From assembly GCA_018644665.1 (NCBI GenBank), contig JABGQA010000090.1, positions 124,001 to 188,000 of the forward strand: 64,000 bases of DNA, given 5' to 3'. The notes beneath the pieces are model-generated. The model had not been told where the DNA came from, did no database searches, and saw only the letters and a program-made list of their open reading frames with translations. Positions 42,168-51,353 of this stretch are shown one piece after another. This stretch comes from Candidatus Poribacteria bacterium. Lineage in GTDB: Bacteria > Poribacteria > WGA-4E > GCA-2687025. Position numbers and translations under genes: made by a program. Numbering within the stretch: the stretch's first letter is position 1; every line of letters starts with the position of its first letter.

Positions 42168-45122
42168 ATGGTCCGCCTCGGCTCCGTCGTCGTGCTCGTC
42201 TTCGTCGCGCTCACGCGCTCTACACTTGGGGCCATCCCACTGACGCCGGGCCCATCCGGCGCAGTGACGGTGCAGAAGGTCTCCGTCGCCGACTGCCGCG
42301 TCGTCCGCGGATTTCTCGGGACGCCGGTGGACGGATCCGAGCACAGCCGGGACTACCGTGGTTCTGTGCGGGAATACCCACGCACAGCGAGCGATGGCGT
42401 GGCCTACTCGTACAACGGCAACGACGGCGTCCACATCACGCTTGCGGACAGTGGCGGGTTCGATGCCATCGTGTTGCGGGGAGGCGCCGCCGCGAGAGCG
42501 TATGCCGATGTGGACGGCCTCGTCGAGTCGGCTGGCGTCGAGCCCATCGCGACATTCGCCGGGAGCGACGACGCGCAGACCGTCACCTTCGGGGCTCGCC
42601 AGGGCGCCCGACGCGTCAGCCTGTTCGCCGTGCAGGGAGGAACGCTTGCGGACGTGAGCTTCTACCGCGTTGCGCGCGCGACGCCCACGGGCGCCCGACT
42701 GGATCTTGAGGTCGTGCCCTCGGGAGCCCCAGAGCCGCTCCCGTACGCGTCGGAATTCGACGAGCAGGGCCCAACGCCCGCCCTCGACCTCCGGTACACC
42801 GAGGTCGCGGACACGACGTGGCTGCACCACTCGGGCCGTCCATCGAGAGACCTGGCCGCGGTCTCCGCGGCCCGCGTCCTTGTGACCGTGCGCGGGGCGG
42901 CCACTCCGACGCCCTTCGCCGTTACCGTCCACGACCCGCTGTCGCCCCGGCTCGACCTGGCGCACGTGGAGTTCGTGGCCTCCGCGGCCGGCGCGTACGA
43001 CATCACTGTCGACTTCGCGGAGCAGGTACTCCTGCCTGGCTCGCTGCTGTGGGTCGCGACACGGGTTCCGGCGGGCGTAGACGCGGACGTGGCAGTGGCG
43101 TTCACCCCGACCGACCGAGCGTCCGCGCTGCCCGAGGCATTGGCGTGGCGTAAGCTCCTGATGCGCACGTACTTCAGCCTGCTGTCGGAGCCCCGGCCGT
43201 GGGGCGGCTACCGCGGGCAGCCTCGCGAGGAGTTCTACTCCGACAACCGCTACGCGGCCCAGTGCCCTCGCCTGTTTCTTGCCATAGACCAGTGCCACGC
43301 GCTCGCGCCGGACGACGACCTTGTGCGCCAATACCGGGAGTGGGTCTACCTGCGCGCGCTGCCGGAACTCTCGTCCATAGCCGGGCCGCCTGCGCCGCCT
43401 GACGGCGTCCCGGACTGGGCGTGGTACCCACGTCTGGCGTGGATCGAGACGCGCCGCATCGCGGAGTGGTGGCTCGACGAGCGACTCGTCGAGACGGGCG
43501 AATTCGGAGGGCGCGTCGGCGACGACACCGACATGTACCAACAGTACGTCGACCTGCCCTACTTCGAGAGCGGCGGCGTCGCCGGACCGCTGAAGGCGGC
43601 CGGGGCCGCGCTCGCCGAACTCGCAGATCGTGAGAACCTACGCGGCGGCCTGAACATCCACGCCACGGACTCACTGCACGCGTACGAAGAGGGGATCAAC
43701 CATCTGGCTCTCATGTCGAGGTGGTTCTACGGCGACCCCATATACTTCGAGCGCTGCATGGAGTCCGCGAGGAACATGGAGGCGCTGACGATACGCACCG
43801 CAGACGGGCGTCGGCATTTCCGTACGACGGTCCGTATGGGCGCCGAGGATATCGAGACGCCACGTGAGCCGAACGTAGACGGCCACGCGAACCCTCTGAT
43901 GTGGCACACGGCGTTGCAGGTCGCCGACTACAATCGCAACCCGGAAGCCCTACGGCTCCTGCGTGAGTGGGGCGACACATGGCTGCGGTACCAGAACCCC
44001 GGCGAATTCGCGACCGCAGTAGACGTGGTCTCTGGCGACGTCGTCGATTCCTACGAAAATCGCCCGCTGTACGGCGGCTACAGCACCCAGGCGAGCGTCT
44101 TCACGTGGCTCTACGCGTTGACCGGCGATGCCAAGTACGTCGAGCCGTTTACGCTGTACTACCGGCGAGGCGAGGCGCCGTACCCGTCGAACGGGTACCT
44201 CCCCGACGTGTGGGCGCTCGGCGGCATGGGCGACCTGGGGCGCGAGACACTGGCGCCACTGGCTGGACGGAGCGCCGCGCTGGCCCTCTACGCCCTTGGC
44301 GACCATGGGCCGGCGATGGCGCGGGCCATCGGGAAAGCGCGCGCCAGCACCGCGCAGATATCGTCACTCAGCGACGCGGCCCGCTGGCCGGACATGTACA
44401 CAACCGCACACCAGTTCACGGATCGCGTCTTCCCGGACATCCAGAGCCACGCGTCGCAGGCGTACCTGGGTGGGCACATGCGCCGGAACCGCATGCACCC
44501 GACCCTCGCAGTGAGTTGGGCGGGGTTCGGGTCCGACTACGCTGCCCTCGTCCGCGAGAACGGGCGCGACCATCTACGTGTGTCGGTCTACAGCTACGCG
44601 GACGAGCCGACGCGCGGACGCATGACGGTGTGGGCGCTGGACCACGGCGTGTACGACCTCGCAGCAGGGACGGACGGCGACTCCGCCGGCGGCCGCGGCA
44701 CACGACGCGTCGAGCTGGCGAAGGGCGAGTCGGTCGCGGTCACTCTACCGCCCGGCGAGGCAACGACCATCGAATTGACGCAGGTCGCACGCCTGGACTC
44801 GGTGTTCGCCCGGGCCGACTTGGCGGTCGCGGAGCGCGAACTGCGCGTCGAGGACGGCCACGTCCACGCGCGGATCCACAACATCGGCGCCGCGCCTGCG
44901 GCGGACGTGCTTGTAGCACTCGTCGACAGCGAAGGTAGCCAGGTTGGCGAGCCCGCGACGGTGTCCCTCGAGGCGCCCCTCGACTTGCGCCCGCGCTCGG
45001 TCGACGTCAAGCTGCGGCTCCCGCCGACGCCAACCCATGGCCTGCGCGTAGCGATAGACCCGGCCAACACAGTTCCCGAAATCTACGAGGGCAACAACAC
45101 GGCGCCCGCCCCCCTGCCGTGA
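42168..45122 (+). CDS. Large secreted protein with helical-barrel core and C-terminal CARDB domain
   Basis: 984 residues. Signal peptide (about 1-24), an N-terminal beta-sandwich region (25-320), a helix-rich centre (about 325-800: D-N-R-Y-A-A-Q-C-P-R-L-F-L, W-A-W-Y-P-R-L-A-W-I-E, H-A-Y-E-E-G-I-N-H-L-A-L) like a six-hairpin glycosidase, and a C-terminal CARDB/APHP adhesion domain (about 885-980) ending D-P-A-N-T-V-P-E-I-Y-E-G-N-N-T. ATG 42168 is chosen from GGAGGG seven bases upstream. It follows the previous secreted protein by 26 bp. Extracellular polysaccharide processing is the best guess; I cannot name the family. Confidence 0.65.
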   Translation: MVRLGSVVVLVFVALTRSTLGAIPLTPGPSGAVTVQKVSVADCRVVRGFLGTPVDGSEHSRDYRGSVREYPRTASDGVAYSYNGNDGVHITLADSGGFDAIVLRGGAAARAYADVDGLVESAGVEPIATFAGSDDAQTVTFGARQGARRVSLFAVQGGTLADVSFYRVARATPTGARLDLEVVPSGAPEPLPYASEFDEQGPTPALDLRYTEVADTTWLHHSGRPSRDLAAVSAARVLVTVRGAATPTPFAVTVHDPLSPRLDLAHVEFVASAAGAYDITVDFAEQVLLPGSLLWVATRVPAGVDADVAVAFTPTDRASALPEALAWRKLLMRTYFSLLSEPRPWGGYRGQPREEFYSDNRYAAQCPRLFLAIDQCHALAPDDDLVRQYREWVYLRALPELSSIAGPPAPPDGVPDWAWYPRLAWIETRRIAEWWLDERLVETGEFGGRVGDDTDMYQQYVDLPYFESGGVAGPLKAAGAALAELADRENLRGGLNIHATDSLHAYEEGINHLALMSRWFYGDPIYFERCMESARNMEALTIRTADGRRHFRTTVRMGAEDIETPREPNVDGHANPLMWHTALQVADYNRNPEALRLLREWGDTWLRYQNPGEFATAVDVVSGDVVDSYENRPLYGGYSTQASVFTWLYALTGDAKYVEPFTLYYRRGEAPYPSNGYLPDVWALGGMGDLGRETLAPLAGRSAALALYALGDHGPAMARAIGKARASTAQISSLSDAARWPDMYTTAHQFTDRVFPDIQSHASQAYLGGHMRRNRMHPTLAVSWAGFGSDYAALVRENGRDHLRVSVYSYADEPTRGRMTVWALDHGVYDLAAGTDGDSAGGRGTRRVELAKGESVAVTLPPGEATTIELTQVARLDSVFARADLAVAERELRVEDGHVHARIHNIGAAPAADVLVALVDSEGSQVGEPATVSLEAPLDLRPRSVDVKLRLPPTPTHGLRVAIDPANTVPEIYEGNNTAPAPLP

Positions 45123-45158
45123 GTGCGGCTGGACGCGACCGCCTTTCCCACCACGTAG

Positions 45159-45189
45159 CGCGCGGTGTGTGACGACGGCGCGCCGCGCG
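45159..45189. terminator. Weak hairpin after the CARDB gene
   Basis: CGCGCGG (45159-45165) and CCGCGCG (45183-45189) pair perfectly over 7 bp across a 17-base loop, 37 bp after the stop codon. There is no T-run. The remaining space up to 45275 also has a -10-like TACCAT at 45222-45227. Confidence 0.25.
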
Positions 45190-45274
45190 ATCGCCACTGC
45201 CCCTGCGGCATCCGCGCGAGCTACCATCACTCTGGACCGACCGCCCTGCTACGCGACGCCATACCGGAGTGATG

Positions 45275-46363
45275 ATGGAGATCGCTATCGTCGGTCTTCC
45301 CCTCGTAGGGAAGACCAGCCTGTTCGACGCCCTCACCGCGGGACACTCGGCCGCGGCCCCACGCGGCTCATCTCAGGAGCCGCAGCGCGCGATGGTGCGG
45401 GTGACCGATCCACGCCTGGCGGCGTTGGCCGACGCGTTCGAGCCACCGAAGGTTACGCAAGCGACCGTGGGTTACGTGGACACGGGCGCCATCACTGGCG
45501 GCGCGTTCGAGAGCGGGCAGGTCACGCCCGGGCTCTTGGCAGCGCTGCGGAGCGTCGACGCGTTCGCGCATGTGGTCAGGGCCTTCGCGAGCGACCGCGT
45601 GCCGCACGTCCACGACACGATCGACCTCCCGCGGGACGCGCAGGATCTGGACGACGAGTTCGCGTTGGCCGATCTGCAGATCGTCGAGGCCCGGCAGGAC
45701 CGCGTGGCACGAGAGCTGCGCGTGCGTAAGGACCCAGTTCTGAACGCCGAGGCCGCGGTGCTGACGCGGTGCCGTGAGGCGCTGGAGGCGGGCACGCCGC
45801 TGCGTGCGTTGGAGTTCTCCGCCGCCGAGGACAAGGCCATTCGTGGGTTCCAGTTCCTGACGCTCAAGCCGCTAATGCTCGTGGTGAACATCGGCGAAGG
45901 CCAAATCGGCGACGATGGCGTCGCGGAGCCGCTGGCAGCTTGGAACGGCGCGCCGCAGACGCGCGTGGTGTCGCTGTGCGTGGAGTTGGAAATGGAACTC
46001 GCGCAACTCCCACCGGACGATGCGGCGACGTTTCGCGCCGACATGGAACTCGAGGGCGAGGCCGCTATGGATCGCCTGGTCCACGAATCCCACCGCGTCC
46101 TAGGGCTGACTACGTTCTACACGGCCGGCGAGAACGAAGTGCGAGCGTGGACGACTGGCGCTGGCTCTACCGCAGTGCAGGCCGCGGGGGCCATCCACAC
46201 CGACCTCGCGCGCGGGTTCATCCGCGCCGAGACCGCGGGATGGGATGAACTCTCGACGCTGGGCGGTTACGCCAGGGCCCGGGAAGCGGGGAAGCTGCGG
46301 CTGGAGGGGAAGGAGTACGTCGTGCAGGACGGTGACGTGCTGCTGATCCGGTTCAACGTGTAG
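45275..46363 (+). CDS. YchF/Obg-family GTPase-like ATPase
   Basis: 362 residues. P-loop G-L-P-L-V-G-K-T-S (YchF usually G-x-P-N-V-G-K-S). The G4 motif is N-I-G-E, like the N-x-x-E of YchF that shifts preference to ATP, rather than N-K-x-D. A helical arm (about 125-200) and C-terminal TGS domain with D-L-A-R-G-F-I-R-A-E-T and V-Q-D-G-D-V-L-L-I-R-F follow. ATG 45275 lies five bases after CGGAG; GTG 45269 and ATG 45272 are alternatives. The P-loop change suggests a lineage-specific variant. Role: ribosome-associated stress ATPase by family. Confidence 0.85.
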   Translation: MEIAIVGLPLVGKTSLFDALTAGHSAAAPRGSSQEPQRAMVRVTDPRLAALADAFEPPKVTQATVGYVDTGAITGGAFESGQVTPGLLAALRSVDAFAHVVRAFASDRVPHVHDTIDLPRDAQDLDDEFALADLQIVEARQDRVARELRVRKDPVLNAEAAVLTRCREALEAGTPLRALEFSAAEDKAIRGFQFLTLKPLMLVVNIGEGQIGDDGVAEPLAAWNGAPQTRVVSLCVELEMELAQLPPDDAATFRADMELEGEAAMDRLVHESHRVLGLTTFYTAGENEVRAWTTGAGSTAVQAAGAIHTDLARGFIRAETAGWDELSTLGGYARAREAGKLRLEGKEYVVQDGDVLLIRFNV

Positions 46364-46378
46364 GCAGCCTAAGGGTGG

Positions 46379-47191
46379 TCACTCCTCGCCGAATAGCACC
46401 TTCGCGAACGAGTGCATGCCGGGCGGCGCCGTCATCAGCCATCGCGCCGCGCGGATGGCGCCGTTCGCAAACGTCTGCCGGCTCTGTGCGCGGTGCGTCA
46501 GTTCCACACGTTCGCCCATGCCGACGAACATCACCGTGTGGTCGCCCACGATGTCGCCGCCGCGTACCGCGTGCACGCCGATTTCCTTCGGCGGCCTGGC
46601 GCCCACGATCCCCTCTCGGCCGTAGTTGGCGACATCGTCCACGTTCCGCTGAACACCCTCTGCGGCCGCCTTGAGCAGCGTCACGGCGGTGCCGCTGGGG
46701 GCATCGACCTTCTGGTTGTGGTGCGCCTCGACGATCTCGATGTCGTAGTCGTCGCCTAGAGTCTCCGCCATCAGCGTGACGGCCTTGATGAGCGCGTTGA
46801 CGCCAATGCTGTAGTTCGAAGCCATGACGCACGGGATGTTCGCCGCGAGGGCATCGAGTTCGGCCGCCTGGCCGGAGTCGAATCCTGTCGTTGCGATGAC
46901 CATGCGCTTGTCGCGCTCCACGGCCACGCGGAGGTTCGCCAACGTCGCCTCGGGTAGCGTGAACTCGATGACGACATCGGCGCCGTCAACGACCGAGGCG
47001 AGCGCGTCCACGACGGGAACCCCAAGCTCCCCGACGCCTGCGAGCGTGCCCACATCCTGGCCGATGAGCGGCGACCCGGGCACGTCCACGGCCCCAACGA
47101 CCGATACCCCAGGCTCTCGTTGGATCGTCGCGGTGACCATGCGACCCATGCGTCCGCCAGCGCCATCTACGACCACACGAATGTCGCCCAT
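46379..47191 (-). CDS. dapB: 4-hydroxy-tetrahydrodipicolinate reductase DapB
   Basis: 270 residues, normal for DapB. N-terminal nucleotide loop V-D-G-A-G-G-R-M-G-R-M, E-F-T-L-P-E-A-T, T-T-G-F near 95, S-N-Y-S-I-G-V-N, the signature E-A-H-H-N-Q-K-V-D-A-P-S-G-T-A with catalytic His and Lys, and C-terminal R-A-A-R-W-L. It makes tetrahydrodipicolinate for lysine and peptidoglycan. ATG 47191 has GAGGGG five to six bases upstream. It stands alone, convergent with the YchF-like gene and divergent from the binding-protein gene; no dapA is adjacent. Confidence 0.95.
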   Translation of the reverse strand: MGDIRVVVDGAGGRMGRMVTATIQREPGVSVVGAVDVPGSPLIGQDVGTLAGVGELGVPVVDALASVVDGADVVIEFTLPEATLANLRVAVERDKRMVIATTGFDSGQAAELDALAANIPCVMASNYSIGVNALIKAVTLMAETLGDDYDIEIVEAHHNQKVDAPSGTAVTLLKAAAEGVQRNVDDVANYGREGIVGARPPKEIGVHAVRGGDIVGDHTVMFVGMGERVELTHRAQSRQTFANGAIRAARWLMTAPPGMHSFAKVLFGEE

Positions 47192-47397
47192 CGTCGCCCC
47201 TCTCTGCGCCTCGTTGATGCGGTCAGACGATGTCACACGGCGGGCCAACCGTCAAGCTGGCAACGCGTCTGAGAGGCGAGAGCTGCAGCGCGTGTGCAGC
47301 GCCGAAGCGGCCTCGCGGTTGCGCCGACGCCGTCGATCGGATACGTTGAGCCGTTAGGCCACCCCGCCCCAATACAGGACACTACGAGGTCATCGCG
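47192..47397. other. 206-bp divergent intergenic region
   Basis: Lies between dapB and the BtuF-like gene and should hold both promoters. I see one 6-bp hairpin (GCTGCA 47282-47287 with TGCAGC 47295-47300) but no clear -10/-35 pair, and no cobalamin riboswitch core before the B12-type binding protein. Confidence 0.5.
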
Positions 47398-48369
47398 TTG
47401 CGCAGCAATCTGCTCCTCGGTCTTGCCCTCGTGTGTGTGTGGGCCGCTCTCCTATCGTGCGGCCGTGGCGATCCCGACCCCACCGCCGACGCGACTGACG
47501 GAGCGACGCCACACGTGCAAACGCCAACGAACGACGACCGCCTCGTGGCGGACGGCTGGGTGACGGGGAGTGGCTCCGATGCGGTAGTACGCGACTCGTA
47601 TGGGAGGACTTTCCGGCCGCTGTCAGGCGCCCGCGTCGTGTCCGTCGTGCCTAGCGTCACCGAGACGCTGTTCGCCCTCGGCGTTGGCGCCTCGGTAGTT
47701 GGTGTGACGACGAACTGCAACTACCCGCCCGAGGCCGTGTCGGTCGCGAAGGTGGGCGACTTCAACCTGAACTACGAGATGATCGTCTCGCTCGAGCCGA
47801 CCGTGGTGATCGGCTCGCGGGGGTTCACCGACGGTGCGCGGGATGTTCTGGCGCGCAGCGGCATCGACTACTTCTCGGTCTCGCACGCGTCGCTCCAAGA
47901 GGTCGTCGAGTCGATACACGCGCTCGGAATCCTGCTGGACGCGGGGACGGCGGCGGAAGGCATCGTCGAGGGATTCAACGCCGCCATCGCGCGCGCAGAG
48001 GCCCGCCGCGCCGGCGCAAGCCGCGTTGGCGTGTTCTGGGCCCAGTGGAACGAGCCACTGTCGACGGTGGGGCCCGGTAACTTCCATCACGATCTCATCG
48101 AGTTCGCGGGGGGACGAAACATCGCGTCCGACCTAGGCGCGCCTTACGGGCAGTTCAGCGAGGAAGTGTTCGCCGCGCGCGATCCCGATGTCGTGCTGGC
48201 GGCCGGCGCGGACACGGTCGCGTGGGTCGAATCGCGCTTCCCATCGTCGAAGGCGGCCGTGACCCATCGCGTCTACACGTTCAGCTCGGACGAGTCTGCC
48301 CGGCCGGGCCCGCGGCTCGTCACGGCCCTGGACGAACTCTCCCGCCTGCTCTACCCCGACGCCCGATGA
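47398..48369 (+). CDS. Periplasmic binding lipoprotein, BtuF/FepB class
   Basis: 323 residues. Lipobox L-L-S-C at about 21, an acidic/Thr linker, then a class III (helical backbone) binding fold with V-V-S-V-V-P-S-V-T-E-T-L-F-A-L-G-V-G, V-G-D-F-N-L-N-Y-E-M-I and E-P-T-V-V-I-G. The P-S-x-T-E pattern is the classic BtuF start, and V-T-T-N-C-N-Y-P-P is a BtuF-like loop. TTG 47398 follows GAGGT. Substrate: vitamin B12, heme or siderophore; cobalamin is favoured because MetH is nearby. It overlaps the permease gene by 4 bp. Confidence 0.85.
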   Translation: MRSNLLLGLALVCVWAALLSCGRGDPDPTADATDGATPHVQTPTNDDRLVADGWVTGSGSDAVVRDSYGRTFRPLSGARVVSVVPSVTETLFALGVGASVVGVTTNCNYPPEAVSVAKVGDFNLNYEMIVSLEPTVVIGSRGFTDGARDVLARSGIDYFSVSHASLQEVVESIHALGILLDAGTAAEGIVEGFNAAIARAEARRAGASRVGVFWAQWNEPLSTVGPGNFHHDLIEFAGGRNIASDLGAPYGQFSEEVFAARDPDVVLAAGADTVAWVESRFPSSKAAVTHRVYTFSSDESARPGPRLVTALDELSRLLYPDAR

Positions 48370-49424
48370 ACCCAAGCGGGCGCCCACTTCTACACCGCGT
48401 GCCGTTCATGTGGACACTCTGGGCCCTCGCGTGCCTGAGCGTGGTCTCTATCGCCGTCGGTTGCGCGGTGGGGTCGGTGTCAGTCCCGTTCCGCGCGCAA
48501 TGGGCCACGCTCGTTGGCGCCCTATCCGGCGGGTCAGCGGACGTTGGACCTGGCGTGGCGCATCTGTACCTGCACCTCAGACTCCCCCGCGTCGTCCTGG
48601 CGTACCTCGTGGGCGTTGCGCTCGCATGCGTGGGGACGCTGTTCCAGGCCCTGCTGCGCAACCCGCTGGCCGAGCCGTACATCATCGGCGTGTCGCCCGG
48701 CGCATCGTTGGGCGTGACCGTGTTCGTGGCGTTCGCGGCGGGCGGCGGCGCGACTGCCGCTGGCGGCTACCTTTGGGGGCGCACGGCGTGCGCCTTCGTT
48801 GGTGGCGTTATCGCCGTGCTGACGGCGTACATGCTCGCGAGTCGGGGCCGCTTCCTCAACATGTCCGACATCCTGCTCGCCGGAATCGCGATCGGCGCGC
48901 TGGGCGTCGCCATCACGTCGTACCTCTGGATCAGCGTCCTTCAGGAATTCCGTGGGCTGCTCTACTGGCTCATGGGGAACTTCGGGGGCAGTTCGTGGAG
49001 CCGCGTGGGGCTTCTGGTCGTCCTCGTGTTGCCGTGCGTCGCTGTGTGCTGGCGGTTGGCGCCGACGCTGAATCTCCTGAGCTTGGGGGAGGAACACGCC
49101 GCCTACCTCGGTTTGAACGTCGAGCGATTCAAACAGTCGCTGCTGGCGTTGGGGACCCTCGCAACCGCGGCAACGGTGTCGGTGAGTGGCGTCGTTGGGT
49201 TCGTCGGGATTATCGTGCCGCATCTCGTGCGACGCCTTGTCGGCGCGGACAACGCCAGGGTCGTCCCGGCGTCGTGCCTGATGGGTGGGGCATTCCTCGT
49301 CGCGTGCGACCTCGTGGCGCGGACGATAGTCGCGCCGCTGGAGCTACCGGTCGGCATGCTGACGGCGTTCGTCGGGGCGCCGTTCTTCCTGTACGTAATG
49401 CGGCGGAGCCGGGGCTCTGCATAG
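48366..49424 (+). CDS. FecCD/BtuC-type ABC permease
   Basis: 352 residues with about ten membrane helices. The R-L-P-R-V-V-L-A-Y-L-V-G, G-A-S-L-G-V-T-V-F, and V-V-G-F-V-G-I-I-V-P-H-L-V-R signatures are diagnostic of BtuC/FecD/FhuB proteins. The ATG overlaps the stop of the binding-protein gene (ATGA). The cognate ATPase gene, which normally follows, is missing; the next gene is on the other strand. Confidence 0.9.
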   Translation: MNPSGRPLLHRVPFMWTLWALACLSVVSIAVGCAVGSVSVPFRAQWATLVGALSGGSADVGPGVAHLYLHLRLPRVVLAYLVGVALACVGTLFQALLRNPLAEPYIIGVSPGASLGVTVFVAFAAGGGATAAGGYLWGRTACAFVGGVIAVLTAYMLASRGRFLNMSDILLAGIAIGALGVAITSYLWISVLQEFRGLLYWLMGNFGGSSWSRVGLLVVLVLPCVAVCWRLAPTLNLLSLGEEHAAYLGLNVERFKQSLLALGTLATAATVSVSGVVGFVGIIVPHLVRRLVGADNARVVPASCLMGGAFLVACDLVARTIVAPLELPVGMLTAFVGAPFFLYVMRRSRGSA

Positions 49425-49438
49425 ACGCGTGGCGCGGC

Positions 49439-50134
49439 TCACACGTCGGCCTTGAGCTTCCTCCGCGCTTGCCGTACGAGCAGCGTCATGATGCCGGCCA
49501 TCGCCGCCACAGTGACGACCAGCGCCCATGGAACCCCGCCCTCGCGGATCGTTGTCACCACGGCGTCCGACCCCACGACGATGATCACGGTCATGGGGAG
49601 CATGCACAGCCACGACCAGAAGGTGTACGTGCCTAGCCGCACGTTCGTGAGCCCGAACGCGTAGTTGAGCGCGCCGAACGGGAATACGGGGATCAGCCGG
49701 ATAGCCACCACAATCACCGCGCCCTGGGTCTCGAAGAGACGGTTGAGCTGTTGGAAGCGCTCGTTCGCTTCGAACCGGCGGGCCATGGCGTCGCGCAAGA
49801 GATACCGGGCCACTAGCATGGACACGACGGCTCCCGCTGTCGAGCCGACGCTGACAACGACGACGCCGAGGACCGACCCGAACATCGCGCCGGCGGTCGC
49901 GGTCAGCGGGGTCGCGGGGACGGCGAGCGTGACGAGAACCGCATAGACAACGACATAGACCGCCGGGCCCCACACCCCAAGGGATTCGATCCATGCGCGA
50001 AGGTCGCCGACACGACCGGCAAGCCCAAGCTGTCGTCCCCCGGCGATGATGGCGAGGACAGCTGCTACCAGCACGGCCCAGCGCCACGTCCGGGTGATCC
50101 ACGTCACAGGCCGGGTCGGCGGAGAGGCCGTCAT
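49439..50134 (-). CDS. TVP38/TMEM64 (SNARE-associated/DedA-like) membrane protein
   Basis: 231 residues with five or six helices and the central V-P-A-T-P-L-T-A-T-A-G-A-M-F-G and R-L-I-P-V-F-P-F-G-A-L-N-Y-A-F-G motifs of the VTT (PF09335) family, linked to lipid scrambling and undecaprenyl-phosphate recycling. ATG 50134 is preferred, as upstream codons are Arg-rich. The next upstream gene on this strand is the M42 peptidase, 25 bp away. Confidence 0.87.
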   Translation of the reverse strand: MTASPPTRPVTWITRTWRWAVLVAAVLAIIAGGRQLGLAGRVGDLRAWIESLGVWGPAVYVVVYAVLVTLAVPATPLTATAGAMFGSVLGVVVVSVGSTAGAVVSMLVARYLLRDAMARRFEANERFQQLNRLFETQGAVIVVAIRLIPVFPFGALNYAFGLTNVRLGTYTFWSWLCMLPMTVIIVVGSDAVVTTIREGGVPWALVVTVAAMAGIMTLLVRQARRKLKADV

Positions 50135-50159
50135 GCGTGCTGCTCTGCCGCGCGCAGCA

Positions 50160-51206
50160 TCATGCCCGCTCCCGTAGATCGCGCAGATAGGCGACAAGCA
50201 GCTTGGTGACCGTGGCGAGCGAGTCGACGTGCGCGATCTCGAACCCGTGGGAGTTGTCTCGGGCGAAGCCAAAGCAGACCGAGCGGCCGGCCAGGCCCTG
50301 CTTGCGCACGCGCCCGGCGTCTGACGCGGCAGCAGCGTACGCGCAGGCCTGCGACCCAACCCCGATTTCGTCTCCTAGGTGGCACAGCCGGTCGCACTCC
50401 GATTTCGTGTTGTATGTCGCTTCGCGGTACCAGACCACCGGCCGGGCGTCGAGGACCACGGGCACGCCGTGAGCGACGGGCGACGTGTCGAGTGCCACGC
50501 ACACGTCGGGTCGGATATGCTGCGCCGCGTAGACCGCGCCCAGCATGCCGATCTCCTCGCCATGCGTGACCACGAAGTGCAGGTCCGGCCGCTCGGCCTC
50601 GGGCATGTCGACCATCGCGCGTAGTCCGGCGATGAGCGCAACGACGCCCATGCGATCATCCAGCGCATAGGAGGCGATGTAGTCGCCCAATCGCTGCAAC
50701 GCCTTGCGCTCTGCCGCCACGACCGCTCGTGAACCGACGTGCACGCCCAGCGCGGCTAGCTCATCGCTGGCGCGCCCGGTGAACACTGTGACGTCCTCCC
50801 AGGTGAGAGCCCGTTGCGCCTTCAGCTCGTGCACCGGCCCGGACAGCGCGTGCGTCGACCCGACCGACAGAATGCCGCGCACGAGTGATCCGTCGTCGGC
50901 GATCACGTCCACGGGACCCTCGCCGTATTTCCACGGGTACGCGCCGCCGATGTTCTCGACGCTGAGGCGACCATCCGGGCGCACGTCAGTGACGAGCATG
51001 CCGATCTCGTCCTTGTGGGCGCATACCATCACCGTCGGACCTGCGCCCGGCACGCGCGCGTGCAGGTTGTCCGCGGCGTCCCTCGTGACCTCCACGCCCG
51101 TGGCCTGCATCTCGCGCGTGATGATCGCGTCGATCGCGCCTTCGTCGCCGGGTGGCGCGGGACACGCAACAAGCTCGCCTAGCAGATCCACCATCGGGTC
51201 GGGCAT
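50160..51206 (-). CDS. M42 family metallopeptidase (second copy)
   Basis: 348 residues, diverged from the copy at 1324-2406. Probable ligands: His64 and Asp66 in C-A-H-K-D-E, Asp183/184 in A-L-D-D-R, Glu217-Glu218 in T-H-G-E-E-I-G, Asp240 in A-L-D-T-S, and His320 in D-N-S-H-G-F-E. The last site differs from the R-H-x-H-S of the first copy, so substrate range may differ. Start ATG 51206 or GTG 51209, after GAAGGGG. Co-oriented with the TVP38 gene. Confidence 0.85.
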   Translation of the reverse strand: MPDPMVDLLGELVACPAPPGDEGAIDAIITREMQATGVEVTRDAADNLHARVPGAGPTVMVCAHKDEIGMLVTDVRPDGRLSVENIGGAYPWKYGEGPVDVIADDGSLVRGILSVGSTHALSGPVHELKAQRALTWEDVTVFTGRASDELAALGVHVGSRAVVAAERKALQRLGDYIASYALDDRMGVVALIAGLRAMVDMPEAERPDLHFVVTHGEEIGMLGAVYAAQHIRPDVCVALDTSPVAHGVPVVLDARPVVWYREATYNTKSECDRLCHLGDEIGVGSQACAYAAAASDAGRVRKQGLAGRSVCFGFARDNSHGFEIAHVDSLATVTKLLVAYLRDLRERA

Positions 51207-51297
51207 CACGGCGACGACCCCTTCTCGTACATGCGGCCGCCACTGCGGCAGCGACGTTAGCGCCTGGTGGCCTACCTTGCGCGCCACCGGGTCGCAC

Positions 51298-51303
51298 TAT
51301 AAT
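51298..51303 (+). promoter_or_regulatory. Candidate -10 box before the DUF6785-like gene
   Basis: TATAAT, perfect -10, 51 bp before the GTG start. The nearest -35-like hexamer is TTGCGC at 51277-51282 with a short 15-bp spacer. Confidence 0.45.
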
Positions 51304-51353
51304 CTGCGTCCAGGCGCGTAACAACGTGGCGAGACCCAACGGACAACACCGAC

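Noticed and set aside
42042..43541. A 499-codon minus-strand reading frame within the CARDB gene
   Set aside because: Arg/Val/Gly-rich shadow with no plausible start site; the sense frame has a signal peptide and a recognised domain.
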